Source of the DNA: Alphaproteobacteria bacterium MarineAlpha11_Bin1
GTDB lineage: Bacteria; Pseudomonadota; Alphaproteobacteria; MPNO01; UBA830
Length of the DNA stretch: 64,000 bases
Assembly: GCA_002937455.1 (NCBI GenBank)
Contig: PTJZ01000010.1
Location: forward strand, 1 to 64,000
Direction of reading: 5' to 3'
The position numbers were made by a program, and so were the translations under genes. Below, piece after piece: positions 33,892-42,195 of this stretch. Numbering within the stretch: the stretch's first letter is position 1; each line of letters opens with the position of its first letter. The notes below the pieces were generated by a model. It had not been told where the DNA came from, searched no databases, and saw nothing but the letters and a program-made list of their open reading frames with translations.

Positions 33892-34767
33892 TTACATCAC
33901 ACCGTAGCGGAGAGTAATCCATAATTTCCGCGCTTTGGAAAGGCTAGCGTCATCATCGAGATTCTGCCATCGCCCGGCGATCAGGCGATCTAAAATTCGC
34001 CGGTAGCTCATCATCATCACAACCGCTGGTTTAAGTGCTTGGGCGTTCGACCGGGCCAGCATTTTTTCGGCCTCCGAGTATTTTTCCTGCGCACGGCGTG
34101 CTAATGAGTCACACAGTTCAGGTAGATTTGGATGAGATAAAATGTCGTTAGGCCTAACGATCGATACACCATGAAGGTCTAACTGTTCGCGGGGAAGATA
34201 AAGCCGTCCCATAAGTGCATCATCTTTTACGTCACGTAAGATATTTGTGAGTTGCAAAGCTGTTCCCAAAGTAATCGCGAAGGACCTTGCGGGATTGCCA
34301 TAATCACCAAAAATTTTGATAGACAACAATCCAACAGCACCGGCGACACGCTCACAGTAGAGTTGTAACAGTGCACAGCTCGGCATTAGCATGGAGCCAT
34401 CCGTATCCATTTCCATGCCCGCAATGATCTCAAAAAAATCATCCTTTTCGAGATTGTAAATCGAGATCGCCTGTGCGAGGGCTCGCAAAAGATGACTTTT
34501 CGGCGCCGCAGAAATTGGGGTATATAAAGCGTCAATATTCTGTCGCCACTGATCCAGTCGGGCACGTTTTTCGGCAATCGTCATATCGCTATCTGCAATG
34601 TCATCGACCTCTCGACAAAATGCGTAAACCGCGAATATAGCGTCTCTTTTCGGTTCCGGAAGAAGCCGCATCCCCCAGTAAAACGAGGAGCCCGCGGCAC
34701 GAGTAACCTCCCGCACGTAAAGCCGCGCGGTGAGACTTGGATCGTTGGCTGTTCCCCGATTAGCCAT
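33892..34767 (-). CDS. hpnD: Presqualene diphosphate synthase-like (squalene/phytoene synthase family)
   Basis: 291-residue head-to-head prenyl synthase. The SSFYWGMRLLP opening, the first aspartate-rich motif CREVDDIAD (D55-D59), and the second motif NILRDVKDDALMGRLYLPRE match HpnD, which makes presqualene diphosphate from two farnesyl diphosphates in bacterial squalene and hopanoid synthesis. The partners hpnC and hpnE are not in the window, so this gene is isolated within a catabolic region. A phytoene-type activity cannot be excluded. Confidence 0.85.
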   Translation of the reverse strand: MANRGTANDPSLTARLYVREVTRAAGSSFYWGMRLLPEPKRDAIFAVYAFCREVDDIADSDMTIAEKRARLDQWRQNIDALYTPISAAPKSHLLRALAQAISIYNLEKDDFFEIIAGMEMDTDGSMLMPSCALLQLYCERVAGAVGLLSIKIFGDYGNPARSFAITLGTALQLTNILRDVKDDALMGRLYLPREQLDLHGVSIVRPNDILSHPNLPELCDSLARRAQEKYSEAEKMLARSNAQALKPAVVMMMSYRRILDRLIAGRWQNLDDDASLSKARKLWITLRYGVM

Positions 34768-34797
34768 CTGCTAATTGTATCGATGTACCTATCGAAT

Positions 34798-34829
34798 CAA
34801 AATTGAGCGTTTTAGATATCTCAATTTTG
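34798..34829. promoter_or_regulatory. Long inverted repeat in the hpnD / Rieske divergent spacer
   Basis: CAAAATTGAG and CTCAATTTTG are perfect ten-base arms around a 12-base spacer. The repeat begins 31 bases upstream of the hpnD start and lies 126 bases before the small HTH-like gene. It could be a shared operator or an mRNA leader hairpin. Confidence 0.5.
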
Positions 34830-34954
34830 GTTATCTTTGAACTAAATAGGAAAACATGTGTCATTTACGAAACGAGTGTCTGATATATGATATAAAGATT
34901 AATATGCTATGTGGATCCCAGTAATCTCGGGTTAAATAGCAGCAGGAGTAGGTA

Positions 34955-35191
34955 ATGGAACAGGCAGCGCGAATACAGGAACCTAAAAATACGGTATGGC
35001 AAACTCGGGGCCATGAACAAACGGAATTCGAGCATAAATTGTCACTCGCGATGGAAAAGGCGTTTGCCGACGGTGTAACAGAGCTTGACGCCTTGGTGGA
35101 TCGGTTGAACGAAGACGGCGTTCTGGATGAACAGGATTTGGAGTGGACGGTCGGCAGTTTTCGGACGCTGATGGCAGAGCTTGGAGCATGA
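34955..35191 (+). CDS. Small protein resembling recombinase-like helix-turn-helix proteins
   Basis: 78-residue acidic protein. The pattern VWQTRG, then FEHKLSLAMEKAFADGVTELDALVDRLNEDGV (in part), then LEWTVGSFRTLMAELGA resembles short proteins, annotated as recombinase-like HTH domain proteins, that lie beside Rieske oxygenase genes. GGAGTAGG precedes the ATG. It is followed 85 bases on by a Rieske oxygenase. It might be a small regulator or an oxygenase-associated protein; the family has no established role that I can name. Confidence 0.68.
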   Translation: MEQAARIQEPKNTVWQTRGHEQTEFEHKLSLAMEKAFADGVTELDALVDRLNEDGVLDEQDLEWTVGSFRTLMAELGA

Positions 35192-35276
35192 CTTAATGTC
35201 TCGTGCTTCATTTTATTCCGAGTATCAACAATAGAATGTAGGTGCGAGTAACGGTGCTCTGACCAAGGGAAGTAAT

Positions 35277-36332
35277 ATGAACGACATAGAAATTTCCGCT
35301 AAAGACATTGAGAGGCGCGTTGCGCTTGGCCCGCTTAATCGCTGGTGGCCTGTAGCGGCAAGCTGGATGGTGACTGACGATCCGCAGGGTTTGACCCGCC
35401 TTGGAGAAAGGATTGTTCTCTGGCGCGACAGGGACGGCACGATTCACTGTGTCGAGGATCGGTGCCCGCATCGCGGCGCACGACTTTCCATGGGCTGGAA
35501 TCTCGGAGACCGCCTTGCATGCTGGTATCACGGAGTAGAGGTAGGGGGCGATGGCGTCGTAAAGTCGGTTCCGGCCATTTCGGAATGCCCAATGGTCGGA
35601 GACAAGATGGTAAAGGCTTACCCATGCTTTGAAAAAATGGGGGGGATATTTGTTTGGTTCGGTGACGAGTTGCACGAGGAGGCGGAAGCGTTCGAACTTC
35701 CCGAGGAGTTCGTGTCTGATGAATGGGCGGCGATGCTTTGTACAGCGCATTGGAAATGTAACTGGACGTATGCATTTGATAATGTAATGGATCCCATGCA
35801 TGGGGCGTATCTACATGCCATTTCACACTCGATGGCGGAAGGAGATACTACAGCCAAGATGCAGCTAGACAAGACGGACACAGGTTTCATCTTCGGGAAA
35901 TCGGGCCAGCGTGACATTAACTTTGATTGGATAGAATTTGGAGATACCGGCGCATTCTGGCTGCGGGTTTCTCCACTGCCATACCGTAAGGAGGCTGGAC
36001 CCGGCGGAAATTTCAGCATTATGGGTTTCGTTACGCCGATTGATGAAGATAACTGTCGTGTTTTTTTCTGGCGGACTCGGAAGGTGTCGGGTTGGCAGCG
36101 TGACGTCTGGAAGTTCATGTACCGTAACCGGCTTGAAACCCTCCACTGGGATGTACTGGAACAGGATCGCGTCGTCCTTGAGGGTATGGCTTCCGACGCA
36201 AGGGATAAGGAATTTCTTTATCAGCATGATACTGGTCTGGCGCGTGCACGCCGTGTCCTGTCCAAGGAGGCGGAAGCTCAGCTGATATCAGTTGCAGCCC
36301 ACGTCGGCGGAGCTATGGAGGCGGCTGAGTAG
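35277..36332 (+). CDS. VanA-type Rieske oxygenase
   Basis: 351-residue single-component-type oxygenase of the vanillate O-demethylase / phthalate dioxygenase group. The Rieske cluster is bound by C63-x-H65 and C82-xx-H85 (CPHRG, CWYHG). The mononuclear iron motif reads N169..D172-xx-H175-xxxx-H180. The opening NRWWPVAAS is typical of this group. It would O- or N-demethylate, or hydroxylate, an aromatic acid. The cognate reductase (VanB type) is not found in the window. It heads an operon with SDR, cupin and hydrolase genes. Confidence 0.92.
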   Translation: MNDIEISAKDIERRVALGPLNRWWPVAASWMVTDDPQGLTRLGERIVLWRDRDGTIHCVEDRCPHRGARLSMGWNLGDRLACWYHGVEVGGDGVVKSVPAISECPMVGDKMVKAYPCFEKMGGIFVWFGDELHEEAEAFELPEEFVSDEWAAMLCTAHWKCNWTYAFDNVMDPMHGAYLHAISHSMAEGDTTAKMQLDKTDTGFIFGKSGQRDINFDWIEFGDTGAFWLRVSPLPYRKEAGPGGNFSIMGFVTPIDEDNCRVFFWRTRKVSGWQRDVWKFMYRNRLETLHWDVLEQDRVVLEGMASDARDKEFLYQHDTGLARARRVLSKEAEAQLISVAAHVGGAMEAAE

Positions 36333-36363
36333 GTGCGCTGAGCTAAGCAGCAGGACTAATAAT

Positions 36364-37122
36364 ATGGGATCGATATCGCTTACGAATAAACGTGTTGTTG
36401 TCACAGGCGGAGCTCGAGGGCTTGGCCGAGCTTTCGCGGAAGCGGCAATCGTCGCCGGCGCAAGGGTCATAGTGGCCGACATTCTCGAGGACGTTGGGAG
36501 GGCAACTGTTGGAGCATTGTCAACGAATGGCGAAGCGTATTTCGAACCGGTCGACCTTTCCGATCCCGATAGTATCATTGCACTTGCGGATCATGCCTCT
36601 GATCTTCTTGGTGGCGTCGATGGATTGGTCAATTGTGCTGCGATCGCCACTGGAATCGGTGGGAAAGTGGCTGAAGAGATTGATATCGAGACCTGGGATC
36701 GGGTGATGACGGTCAATGTGCGTGGTACCTGGCTTGCTATAACGGCGTTTTCTACTTTGCTACGGGCTGCCGGTAACGGAAAAATAGTAAATATTGCCTC
36801 TGATACCGCGATGTGGGGCGCTCCAAGATTGCTCCACTACGTCGCGTCAAAGGGTGCCGTTATTTCTATGACTCGGTCTCTGGCCCGCGAACTCGGGAAT
36901 GATGGGATTGCTGTAAACGCTATTGCGCCGGGTCTTACTTTAGTGGAAGCGACGGAATACGTGCCAGAAGAGAGGCGCCGTCGATACATCGATGGCCGAG
37001 CGATGAACCGTGAACAACAGCCAGATGACGTCACGGGAGCGGTGATGTACCTCTTGTCAGACGCGGCGGATTTCGTGACCGGTCAATTATTACCGGTCAA
37101 TGGCGGGTTCGTTTTCAATTAG
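36364..37122 (+). CDS. SDR oxidoreductase
   Basis: 252-residue short-chain dehydrogenase with all standard motifs: TGGARGLGRAF (nucleotide loop), NCAA, IASDTAMWG, and Y-VAS-K (catalytic pair), ending in LLPVNGGFVFN. The chosen ATG at 36364 follows GCAGGAC; the open frame begins upstream inside the Rieske gene but that part is not coding. It sits 31 bases after the oxygenase and 15 before the cupin, so it may oxidise a cis-diol or alcohol produced by the oxygenase. Confidence 0.9.
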   Translation: MGSISLTNKRVVVTGGARGLGRAFAEAAIVAGARVIVADILEDVGRATVGALSTNGEAYFEPVDLSDPDSIIALADHASDLLGGVDGLVNCAAIATGIGGKVAEEIDIETWDRVMTVNVRGTWLAITAFSTLLRAAGNGKIVNIASDTAMWGAPRLLHYVASKGAVISMTRSLARELGNDGIAVNAIAPGLTLVEATEYVPEERRRRYIDGRAMNREQQPDDVTGAVMYLLSDAADFVTGQLLPVNGGFVFN

Positions 37123-37137
37123 TCCGAGGAGAGACTT

Positions 37138-37704
37138 ATGGATGGAGATGCAGTGATAAAAAAGGGCGCCGATGGTCGTAATGAAGATAAGCCCGGCTGG
37201 CATCAGGAAGACGGACAGTCCTTCCAAGACTGGATGGACACTCGCGTGGCCCGATACCGGACACGTCAATATGATTGGGATGTTCTTAAATTTCAGGCTG
37301 ATTTTGATCCTAAATATCGGCGAGCACAGATGCGTTATATGGGTACTGGCGGGGCTGGTAAAAGTTCTGACAATAACACTGTTCCTTCTGAGCATTTTAC
37401 GTTCTCGACGATGGTGTTGCCTCCCGGCTGCGAAGGCCCGCAGCATATTCATACCGACGTAGAGGAGGTATTTTTCATGCTGCGTGGCAGTATTCACCTA
37501 ACTGTCATAGAAGGTGACAACACGTGGGAAACAGTTCTCATGGAGCGGGACCTGATATCGGTGCCGCCGGGCGTTTATCGCGGGCTTGTGAACGATGGTC
37601 AGGAGGAGGCGTTGATGTGTGTTATGCTTGGAGCAACGAAACCGGTAACGCCGACCTATCCTCCAGATCACCCACTCGCTTCAATTAAGCGGAATAAGAA
37701 ATAG
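37138..37704 (+). CDS. Cupin-domain protein
   Basis: 188-residue single-cupin protein. The metal-binding motif is seen as H103-x-H105 with E109 or E110 (PQHIHTDVEE), followed by VFFMLRG and the second-half DLISVPPGVYRGLVND. GAGGAGAG precedes the start. Cupins of this size act as ring-cleavage dioxygenases, isomerases or sensors; position between an SDR and a hydrolase in an oxygenase operon suggests a catabolic role. The N-terminal 70 residues are not recognised. Confidence 0.82.
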   Translation: MDGDAVIKKGADGRNEDKPGWHQEDGQSFQDWMDTRVARYRTRQYDWDVLKFQADFDPKYRRAQMRYMGTGGAGKSSDNNTVPSEHFTFSTMVLPPGCEGPQHIHTDVEEVFFMLRGSIHLTVIEGDNTWETVLMERDLISVPPGVYRGLVNDGQEEALMCVMLGATKPVTPTYPPDHPLASIKRNKK

Positions 37705-37767
37705 CAATTCTGTCCGGGGGGATCGACTGGGTTTGAGATCCGTCGCAGACGTAACTTAGAAATATTT

Positions 37768-38574
37768 ATGAAAGCTGTACAAAGAACGGTCGAGACACAC
37801 TGCGGGATAGTCTCTTACCTAGAAGCTGGTGAGGGTACTGCCCTCGTCCTATTGCATGGTATCGGTTCTGGTGCGGCATCCTGGACATCCCAACTCGAGG
37901 TATTTTCGGAATGCTATCGTGTGGTCGCGTGGAATGCGCCCGGCTATGGTACCTCTGATCCGGTCGGATCAGAGGTACCAACTTCTGCAGAATATGCAAT
38001 GCATCTCAAAGCTCTGCTAGATGCGCTTGAGATTCCCGATTGCCATTTGGTCGGACATTCTCTGGGTGCGATTATAGCCACCGGATTTGCCGGGATGTGT
38101 ATTGACAGGTTGAAAAGTCTGATGCTCGCATCGCCAGCATCAGGATACGGTTCCGCAGGCGCGGAGATTCAGGAACAGAGACGAACAGGACGAATGTCGA
38201 TGATGAGAGATCTTGGTCCGGAAGGGTTAGCCCGCGAGCGCCATGGAAATCTTTTGTCAGAAAACGCTCCGCAATGGGCGCGGGACCGTGTCCGTGGAGT
38301 GATGGAGCAACTTAACCCTGATGGATATCGACAAGCGGTTGAACTCTTGGTCAACAGCGATATTAATGCGGATGCCTATGGATTTCCTATGCCTGTCACC
38401 GTGGTGGTTGGGGAATCAGACTCCGTCACGTCGCCCAAGGACTGTAAATTTATCGCCAAGATTTTTGCAGAGCACTACTTTGAGATTCTTCCCGGGCTTG
38501 GCCATGCCAGTTACGTCGAAGGGCCCGATTTGTTCAATCTTGCACTTGATAATCATCTAGAGAGGAACAGATGA
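37768..38574 (+). CDS. Alpha/beta hydrolase
   Basis: 268-residue alpha/beta-hydrolase with S98 as nucleophile in LVGHSLGAI, a likely acid in VGESDSVTSP and the histidine in GLGHASYVEGP. The HGIGSGAASWTSQ segment supplies the oxyanion hole. It resembles ring-fission-product hydrolases and enol-lactonases. Its coding sequence contains a 32-base near-perfect palindrome (37948-37979). Its stop codon overlaps the start of a 59-codon ORF (ATGA). Confidence 0.86.
   Translation: MKAVQRTVETHCGIVSYLEAGEGTALVLLHGIGSGAASWTSQLEVFSECYRVVAWNAPGYGTSDPVGSEVPTSAEYAMHLKALLDALEIPDCHLVGHSLGAIIATGFAGMCIDRLKSLMLASPASGYGSAGAEIQEQRRTGRMSMMRDLGPEGLARERHGNLLSENAPQWARDRVRGVMEQLNPDGYRQAVELLVNSDINADAYGFPMPVTVVVGESDSVTSPKDCKFIAKIFAEHYFEILPGLGHASYVEGPDLFNLALDNHLERNR
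37948..37979. repeat. Perfect 15-base inverted repeat inside the hydrolase gene
   Basis: GGTACCTCTGATCCG and CGGATCAGAGGTACC are fully complementary, with only GT between them. The sequence encodes YGTSDPVGSEVPT in the hydrolase. A cruciform or very stable mRNA hairpin is possible. Chance alone makes a 30-base match in coding DNA unlikely. Confidence 0.9.
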
Positions 38575-38750
38575 GAGGGCGTGCAGCAAATAGACTTGTA
38601 TCTTTGGTGCCGGTGCTCCAACGACGGTTGTTTTTTCGCCAGAACGATCCTTCCAACAAATCTCTGCGAGAGTATTCGCAAAACAATGTTCGGAGTATTG
38701 TTAATGCATATGGTGCGCCACCTAAATATGAGGGATGCAAAACGAAATGA
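38571..38750 (+). CDS. Small coupled protein of unknown function (59 aa)
   Basis: A 59-residue ORF whose ATG overlaps the hydrolase stop (ATGA at 38571) and whose TGA overlaps the next SDR start (ATGA at 38747). Both junctions are the classic translational-coupling form and the ORF fills the whole gap between two real genes. The product is basic at the N-terminus (MRGRAANRLVSLVPVLQRR), then has NDPSNKSLREYSQNNV and ends AYGAPPKYEGCKTK. It has no signal peptide or membrane helix. I do not recognise it. It is below usual 60-residue cut-offs, so it is easily missed. Confidence 0.68.
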   Translation: MRGRAANRLVSLVPVLQRRLFFRQNDPSNKSLREYSQNNVRSIVNAYGAPPKYEGCKTK

Positions 38751-39562
38751 CTGCAAATATGGGTAATAAAGTTGTGGTTATTACCGGTGGATCCTCGGGA
38801 ATCGGTATGGCAGCAGCTGCAGCATTTCTTCGTGAGGGAGCGAAGGTTGCGATTTGCGGTCGCGATCAAGGTCGGCTGAATTCTGCTGCGGAAAGCCTAA
38901 CCGAAATATCAGGGTCTCACAGTGTTTACGCACATCCCTGTGATGTACTGGACGAAGAAGCCGTTGCCGGTCTCTCTAGTGCCGTTAAAAACTGTTTCGG
39001 TCGCTGCGACGCGCTCATATGTAATGCCGGCCAAGCACGGACAAGCAATTTTTATACGACCAGAGATAAGGATTGGCTTGATGAATTTGAGCTAAAGTTT
39101 TTTTCTGTGTTGAGGCCTGTTAGAGCATTCATTGATCTTCTGGAAGCCTCGGGTGCCGGCTCAATAGTGTGCACTAGTGCGATGCTTGCGCGAACGCCAG
39201 AGCCGTTCCTAATCGCGACAGGCGCTACCAGGGCCGGTCAACTCAACTTACTAAAATCTCTCTCACGCGAATTTGCGCCGAGAAATGTACGGGTTAATGC
39301 GGTTCTGATTGGTCTTGTCGACTCTGGGCAATGGAGCAGCCGATATGAAAGAGGTGAAGGACCAGACGGGACAAAAATTCCGGACGGGATGTCAAAGGAA
39401 GACTGGTTTAAAGAACTAGCAAATTCCCGCCATATTCCGATGGGCCGAATTGGCACGCCTTCAGAAGCCGCAAACGCGATCCTTTTCTTTGCATCTCCAA
39501 TGGCATCCTATATCACCGGGGAGACGATCGAGGTCACAGGGGGGCAGGCAAGGAATGTCTGA
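38747..39562 (+). CDS. Atypical SDR without the Tyr-Lys pair
   Basis: 271-residue SDR-fold protein. The nucleotide loop TGGSSGIGMAAA and the CNAG motif are normal, but where YxxxK is expected the sequence reads T-GAT-R (ATGATRAGQLNLLKSL), so both the catalytic tyrosine and lysine are replaced. Such proteins form a known divergent SDR group. I choose the ATG at 38747, which overlaps the stop of the 59-aa ORF; an ATG at 38735 is possible but has its GAGGG too close. Its end overlaps the start of the ThDP enzyme by eight bases. Confidence 0.84.
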   Translation: MTANMGNKVVVITGGSSGIGMAAAAAFLREGAKVAICGRDQGRLNSAAESLTEISGSHSVYAHPCDVLDEEAVAGLSSAVKNCFGRCDALICNAGQARTSNFYTTRDKDWLDEFELKFFSVLRPVRAFIDLLEASGAGSIVCTSAMLARTPEPFLIATGATRAGQLNLLKSLSREFAPRNVRVNAVLIGLVDSGQWSSRYERGEGPDGTKIPDGMSKEDWFKELANSRHIPMGRIGTPSEAANAILFFASPMASYITGETIEVTGGQARNV

Positions 39563-41216
39563 TCGGGTAACCGCCGGCGAAATTGCCGCAATTTTTCTTG
39601 AAAGTTGCGATGTCAAACATGCCTTCGGTGTGATTAGCATCCACAATATGCCTATCCTTGATGCGATCGCGCGCCGCAATAATATCAATTTCGTTGCGGC
39701 TCGGTCCGAGGGTGGTTCAGTCAACATGGCAGATGCCAATGCCCGGGTGCGTGGCGGTCTTGGGGTAGCAATTTCTAGCACAGGAACAGCGGCTGGAAAC
39801 GCTTGTGGTGCTATCGTTGAGGCTTTGTCGGCGGGGACGCCGCTACTCCATTTGACCGGACAGATCGAGAGCGAGCACTTAGATAGGAATAAGGGTTTTA
39901 TTCACGAAGCACCTGATCAGGCGAGGATGCTGAGTGCGGCAGGGAAAGGTGCTTTCCGGGTTTGGTCAGCCGACACCATGGTCGGCACCCTAAAGGAAGC
40001 CGTTCGTCTAGCATTTACTCCGCCTATGGGTCCAGTCAGTGTTGAAATACCAATAGACGTACAAAAAGATTTGACAACAATTCCTGCAAGCATAGAGACG
40101 TTAGAGGTGCCAAGATCTGCACCAAACACGGCATCGGTTGACGCACTCGCCGAAGCGCTCGCCCAGAAGAAACGGGTCATGTTGTGGCTAGGCGGTGGCG
40201 CGCGCCATGCAAGTGATCCGGTAGCGCGACTCGCCAAGATAGGTTTTGGGATAGTTACAAGCGTTCAAGGTCGCGGCGTGCTGCCAGGCGACGATCATCA
40301 GTCATTAGGCGCATTCAACTTGCAGCCAGCCTCGGAGGAGTTCTACCAAACTTGTGATGCGATGCTTGTTGTGGGTTCTAGGCTACGGTCCAACGAGACA
40401 CTGACCTATAAGTTACAGCTGCCAGAGCCACTTTATCAGATTGACGCTGATCCGCTGGCAGGAGGTCGAGCCTATCCAGTGGAAATGTTTGTTTGTGGGG
40501 ATTCCAAGCGTACCCTTGAAATGTTAGCTGATCGACTAAAAAATAGGTTTGTCCCGGATAAGTCCTTCACTAAGGATATCCTTGTGGCCCAACAGCGTGC
40601 CGAGAGGGAAGTGCGCGATGCATTGGGCCCCTATGATGGCATAGTTGACGCAGTGATTGATGCAGTCCCGAGAGACTTTGTCTGGGTTCGAGATATAACT
40701 CTGTCGAACACTATTTGGGGGAACCGGTTACCACTACTTGATGGACCGCGTGACGGAGTACATGCTCTCGGCGGTGGGATTGGACAGGGATTACCGATGG
40801 GAATCGGCGCAGCGCTAGGTGTGCAGGAGGAAGGGCGCAAGACACTGGTTCTAATAGGTGATGGCGGGTTTGCAGTTACCCTTGGTGAGTTCGCAACGGC
40901 CAAACAGGAAAATGCTGATATCGTGATCATTTTGATGAATGACGGTGGATACGGGGTGATCAAGAATATAGCCGATGCGCATTTCGGTGGACGCCGCGCC
41001 TACGTGGATATCCTTGGACCCGACTGGGGAAAGCTCTGTGGGTCGTTAGATATCCCCTATTGGCGAGTGGGAGAGGCGGAGGATTTCCCCGAACTCCTTA
41101 AAGGCGCCATTACAAAGAATGGTCCTTCATTGATCGAAATAGACATGGCCTCGATTGGTCAATTCGCGCACGCCTTCGCCGGGCCACCGTCAAAAACGAA
41201 GTCTGATAGCACATGA
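39555..41216 (+). CDS. Thiamine-diphosphate-dependent enzyme (acetolactate synthase/benzoylformate decarboxylase family)
   Basis: 553-residue ThDP enzyme. The N-terminal pyrimidine domain has HAFGVISIHNMPILDA and RSEGGSVNMADA (the conserved Glu that activates ThDP), the middle domain lies around 180-340, and the C-terminal domain has GDGGFAVTLGEF near 436 with NDGGYG, the Mg/diphosphate-binding motif. Relatives decarboxylate 2-oxo acids or carboligate. GGCAAGGA precedes the ATG at 39555, within the end of the SDR. Its stop overlaps the next gene by four bases. A 2-oxo acid from aromatic breakdown is a plausible substrate. Confidence 0.88.
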   Translation: MSDRVTAGEIAAIFLESCDVKHAFGVISIHNMPILDAIARRNNINFVAARSEGGSVNMADANARVRGGLGVAISSTGTAAGNACGAIVEALSAGTPLLHLTGQIESEHLDRNKGFIHEAPDQARMLSAAGKGAFRVWSADTMVGTLKEAVRLAFTPPMGPVSVEIPIDVQKDLTTIPASIETLEVPRSAPNTASVDALAEALAQKKRVMLWLGGGARHASDPVARLAKIGFGIVTSVQGRGVLPGDDHQSLGAFNLQPASEEFYQTCDAMLVVGSRLRSNETLTYKLQLPEPLYQIDADPLAGGRAYPVEMFVCGDSKRTLEMLADRLKNRFVPDKSFTKDILVAQQRAEREVRDALGPYDGIVDAVIDAVPRDFVWVRDITLSNTIWGNRLPLLDGPRDGVHALGGGIGQGLPMGIGAALGVQEEGRKTLVLIGDGGFAVTLGEFATAKQENADIVIILMNDGGYGVIKNIADAHFGGRRAYVDILGPDWGKLCGSLDIPYWRVGEAEDFPELLKGAITKNGPSLIEIDMASIGQFAHAFAGPPSKTKSDST

Positions 41217-42019
41217 TGGATGTCCTGCTAATCGGGTATGGTGCAATAGCGCAAGAGGTTCTGAAGCGGATCCAGCCTGGTGAGGCGGCCAATATCAACT
41301 CGATACTTGTTAGAGCCAACCGTGTTTCTGAGGTTCGCGATACTGTCTCGTCACGCGGGATAGAAGTCGTTTCTTCGTTAAGCGAACTTTCTGCCAAACC
41401 AGACTTGATAGCGGAGTGCGCTGGGCATTCAGGGGTACGGGAATATGGCGTCGAAGCGTTACGTAGTGGGACTGATTTTCTAGTGATCTCTATTGGAGCC
41501 CTCGCAGACACTGAACTTTTTGCAGCTCTCACCTTGGCGGCCAAAGAAGCTGGTTCAAAATTGATTCTAGCTGCCGGTGCCGTCGCTGGCGCGGATGCGC
41601 TGGCCGCCGCCCGCGTAGGTGGTTTGAACCGGGTAAAATATACGTCGCGAAAGCCGCCCAAGGCCTGGAAGGGCACGCCGGCGGAGGATGTCGCAAACCT
41701 TGATGAACTGACGGAGGAAATAACGCTATACCAAGGCAGTGCAGCAGAAGCCGCAAAGCGGTACCCACAGAATGCAAATGTAGCAGCAACTATAGCCCTG
41801 GCAGGGGTAGGTTTTGCCAAGACTGAGGTGCGTTTAGTTGCCGATCCTACCAGAGATGGTAACCTTCATCAGGTGCGCGCAGAAGGAGCATTCGGTTCCG
41901 TAGATATTGAAATTCTCGGTAATCCGCTGCCCGATAATCCGAAGACATCGACGCTCGCGGCCCATTCTGTGATCGCGGAAATCCGGCGCCGAGCAGAACC
42001 AGTCGAAATTGGCGGATAG
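41213..42019 (+). CDS. Aspartate dehydrogenase-like protein
   Basis: 268-residue NAD(P)-binding protein of the aspartate dehydrogenase (NadX) family. The Rossmann motif IGYGAIAQ is at 7-14; ECAGHSGVREYGVEAL and LAAGAVAGADALAAARVGGL match the family, as does KPPKAWKGTPAE and NANVAATIALAG. It would interconvert L-aspartate (or a similar amino acid) and the 2-oxo/imino acid. Translational overlap (ATGA) with the ThDP enzyme gene links it to catabolism here instead of NAD synthesis; nadA and nadC are absent. The true substrate may be another amino or imino acid. Confidence 0.86.
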   Translation: MMDVLLIGYGAIAQEVLKRIQPGEAANINSILVRANRVSEVRDTVSSRGIEVVSSLSELSAKPDLIAECAGHSGVREYGVEALRSGTDFLVISIGALADTELFAALTLAAKEAGSKLILAAGAVAGADALAAARVGGLNRVKYTSRKPPKAWKGTPAEDVANLDELTEEITLYQGSAAEAAKRYPQNANVAATIALAGVGFAKTEVRLVADPTRDGNLHQVRAEGAFGSVDIEILGNPLPDNPKTSTLAAHSVIAEIRRRAEPVEIGG

Positions 42020-42073
42020 AGACAGATAGATTTCACTCTTGTGAGATGGGCGGTGTGATTTCGTACCTCATTT

Positions 42074-42092
42074 CGATAATATCATATTATCG
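42074..42092. promoter_or_regulatory. Palindromic candidate operator upstream of the AhpD-like gene
   Basis: CGATAATATCATATTATCG is a perfect nine-base palindrome around a central C, 104 bases before the start of the AhpD-like gene. It is AT-rich and suits a dimeric repressor. Confidence 0.45.
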
Positions 42093-42195
42093 GGACTGTG
42101 TGTTTCTATTCGGGAATTGCAGAGCAGAACTAGTTCCTGTGTAATAGGTGACTTATAATTATCCCTGATTGTGAGCAGGATGAAGGCCCCCTTAT

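Noticed and set aside
35208..35801. 197-codon minus-strand ORF
   Set aside because: Antisense to the VanA-type Rieske oxygenase whose iron-binding motifs are intact.
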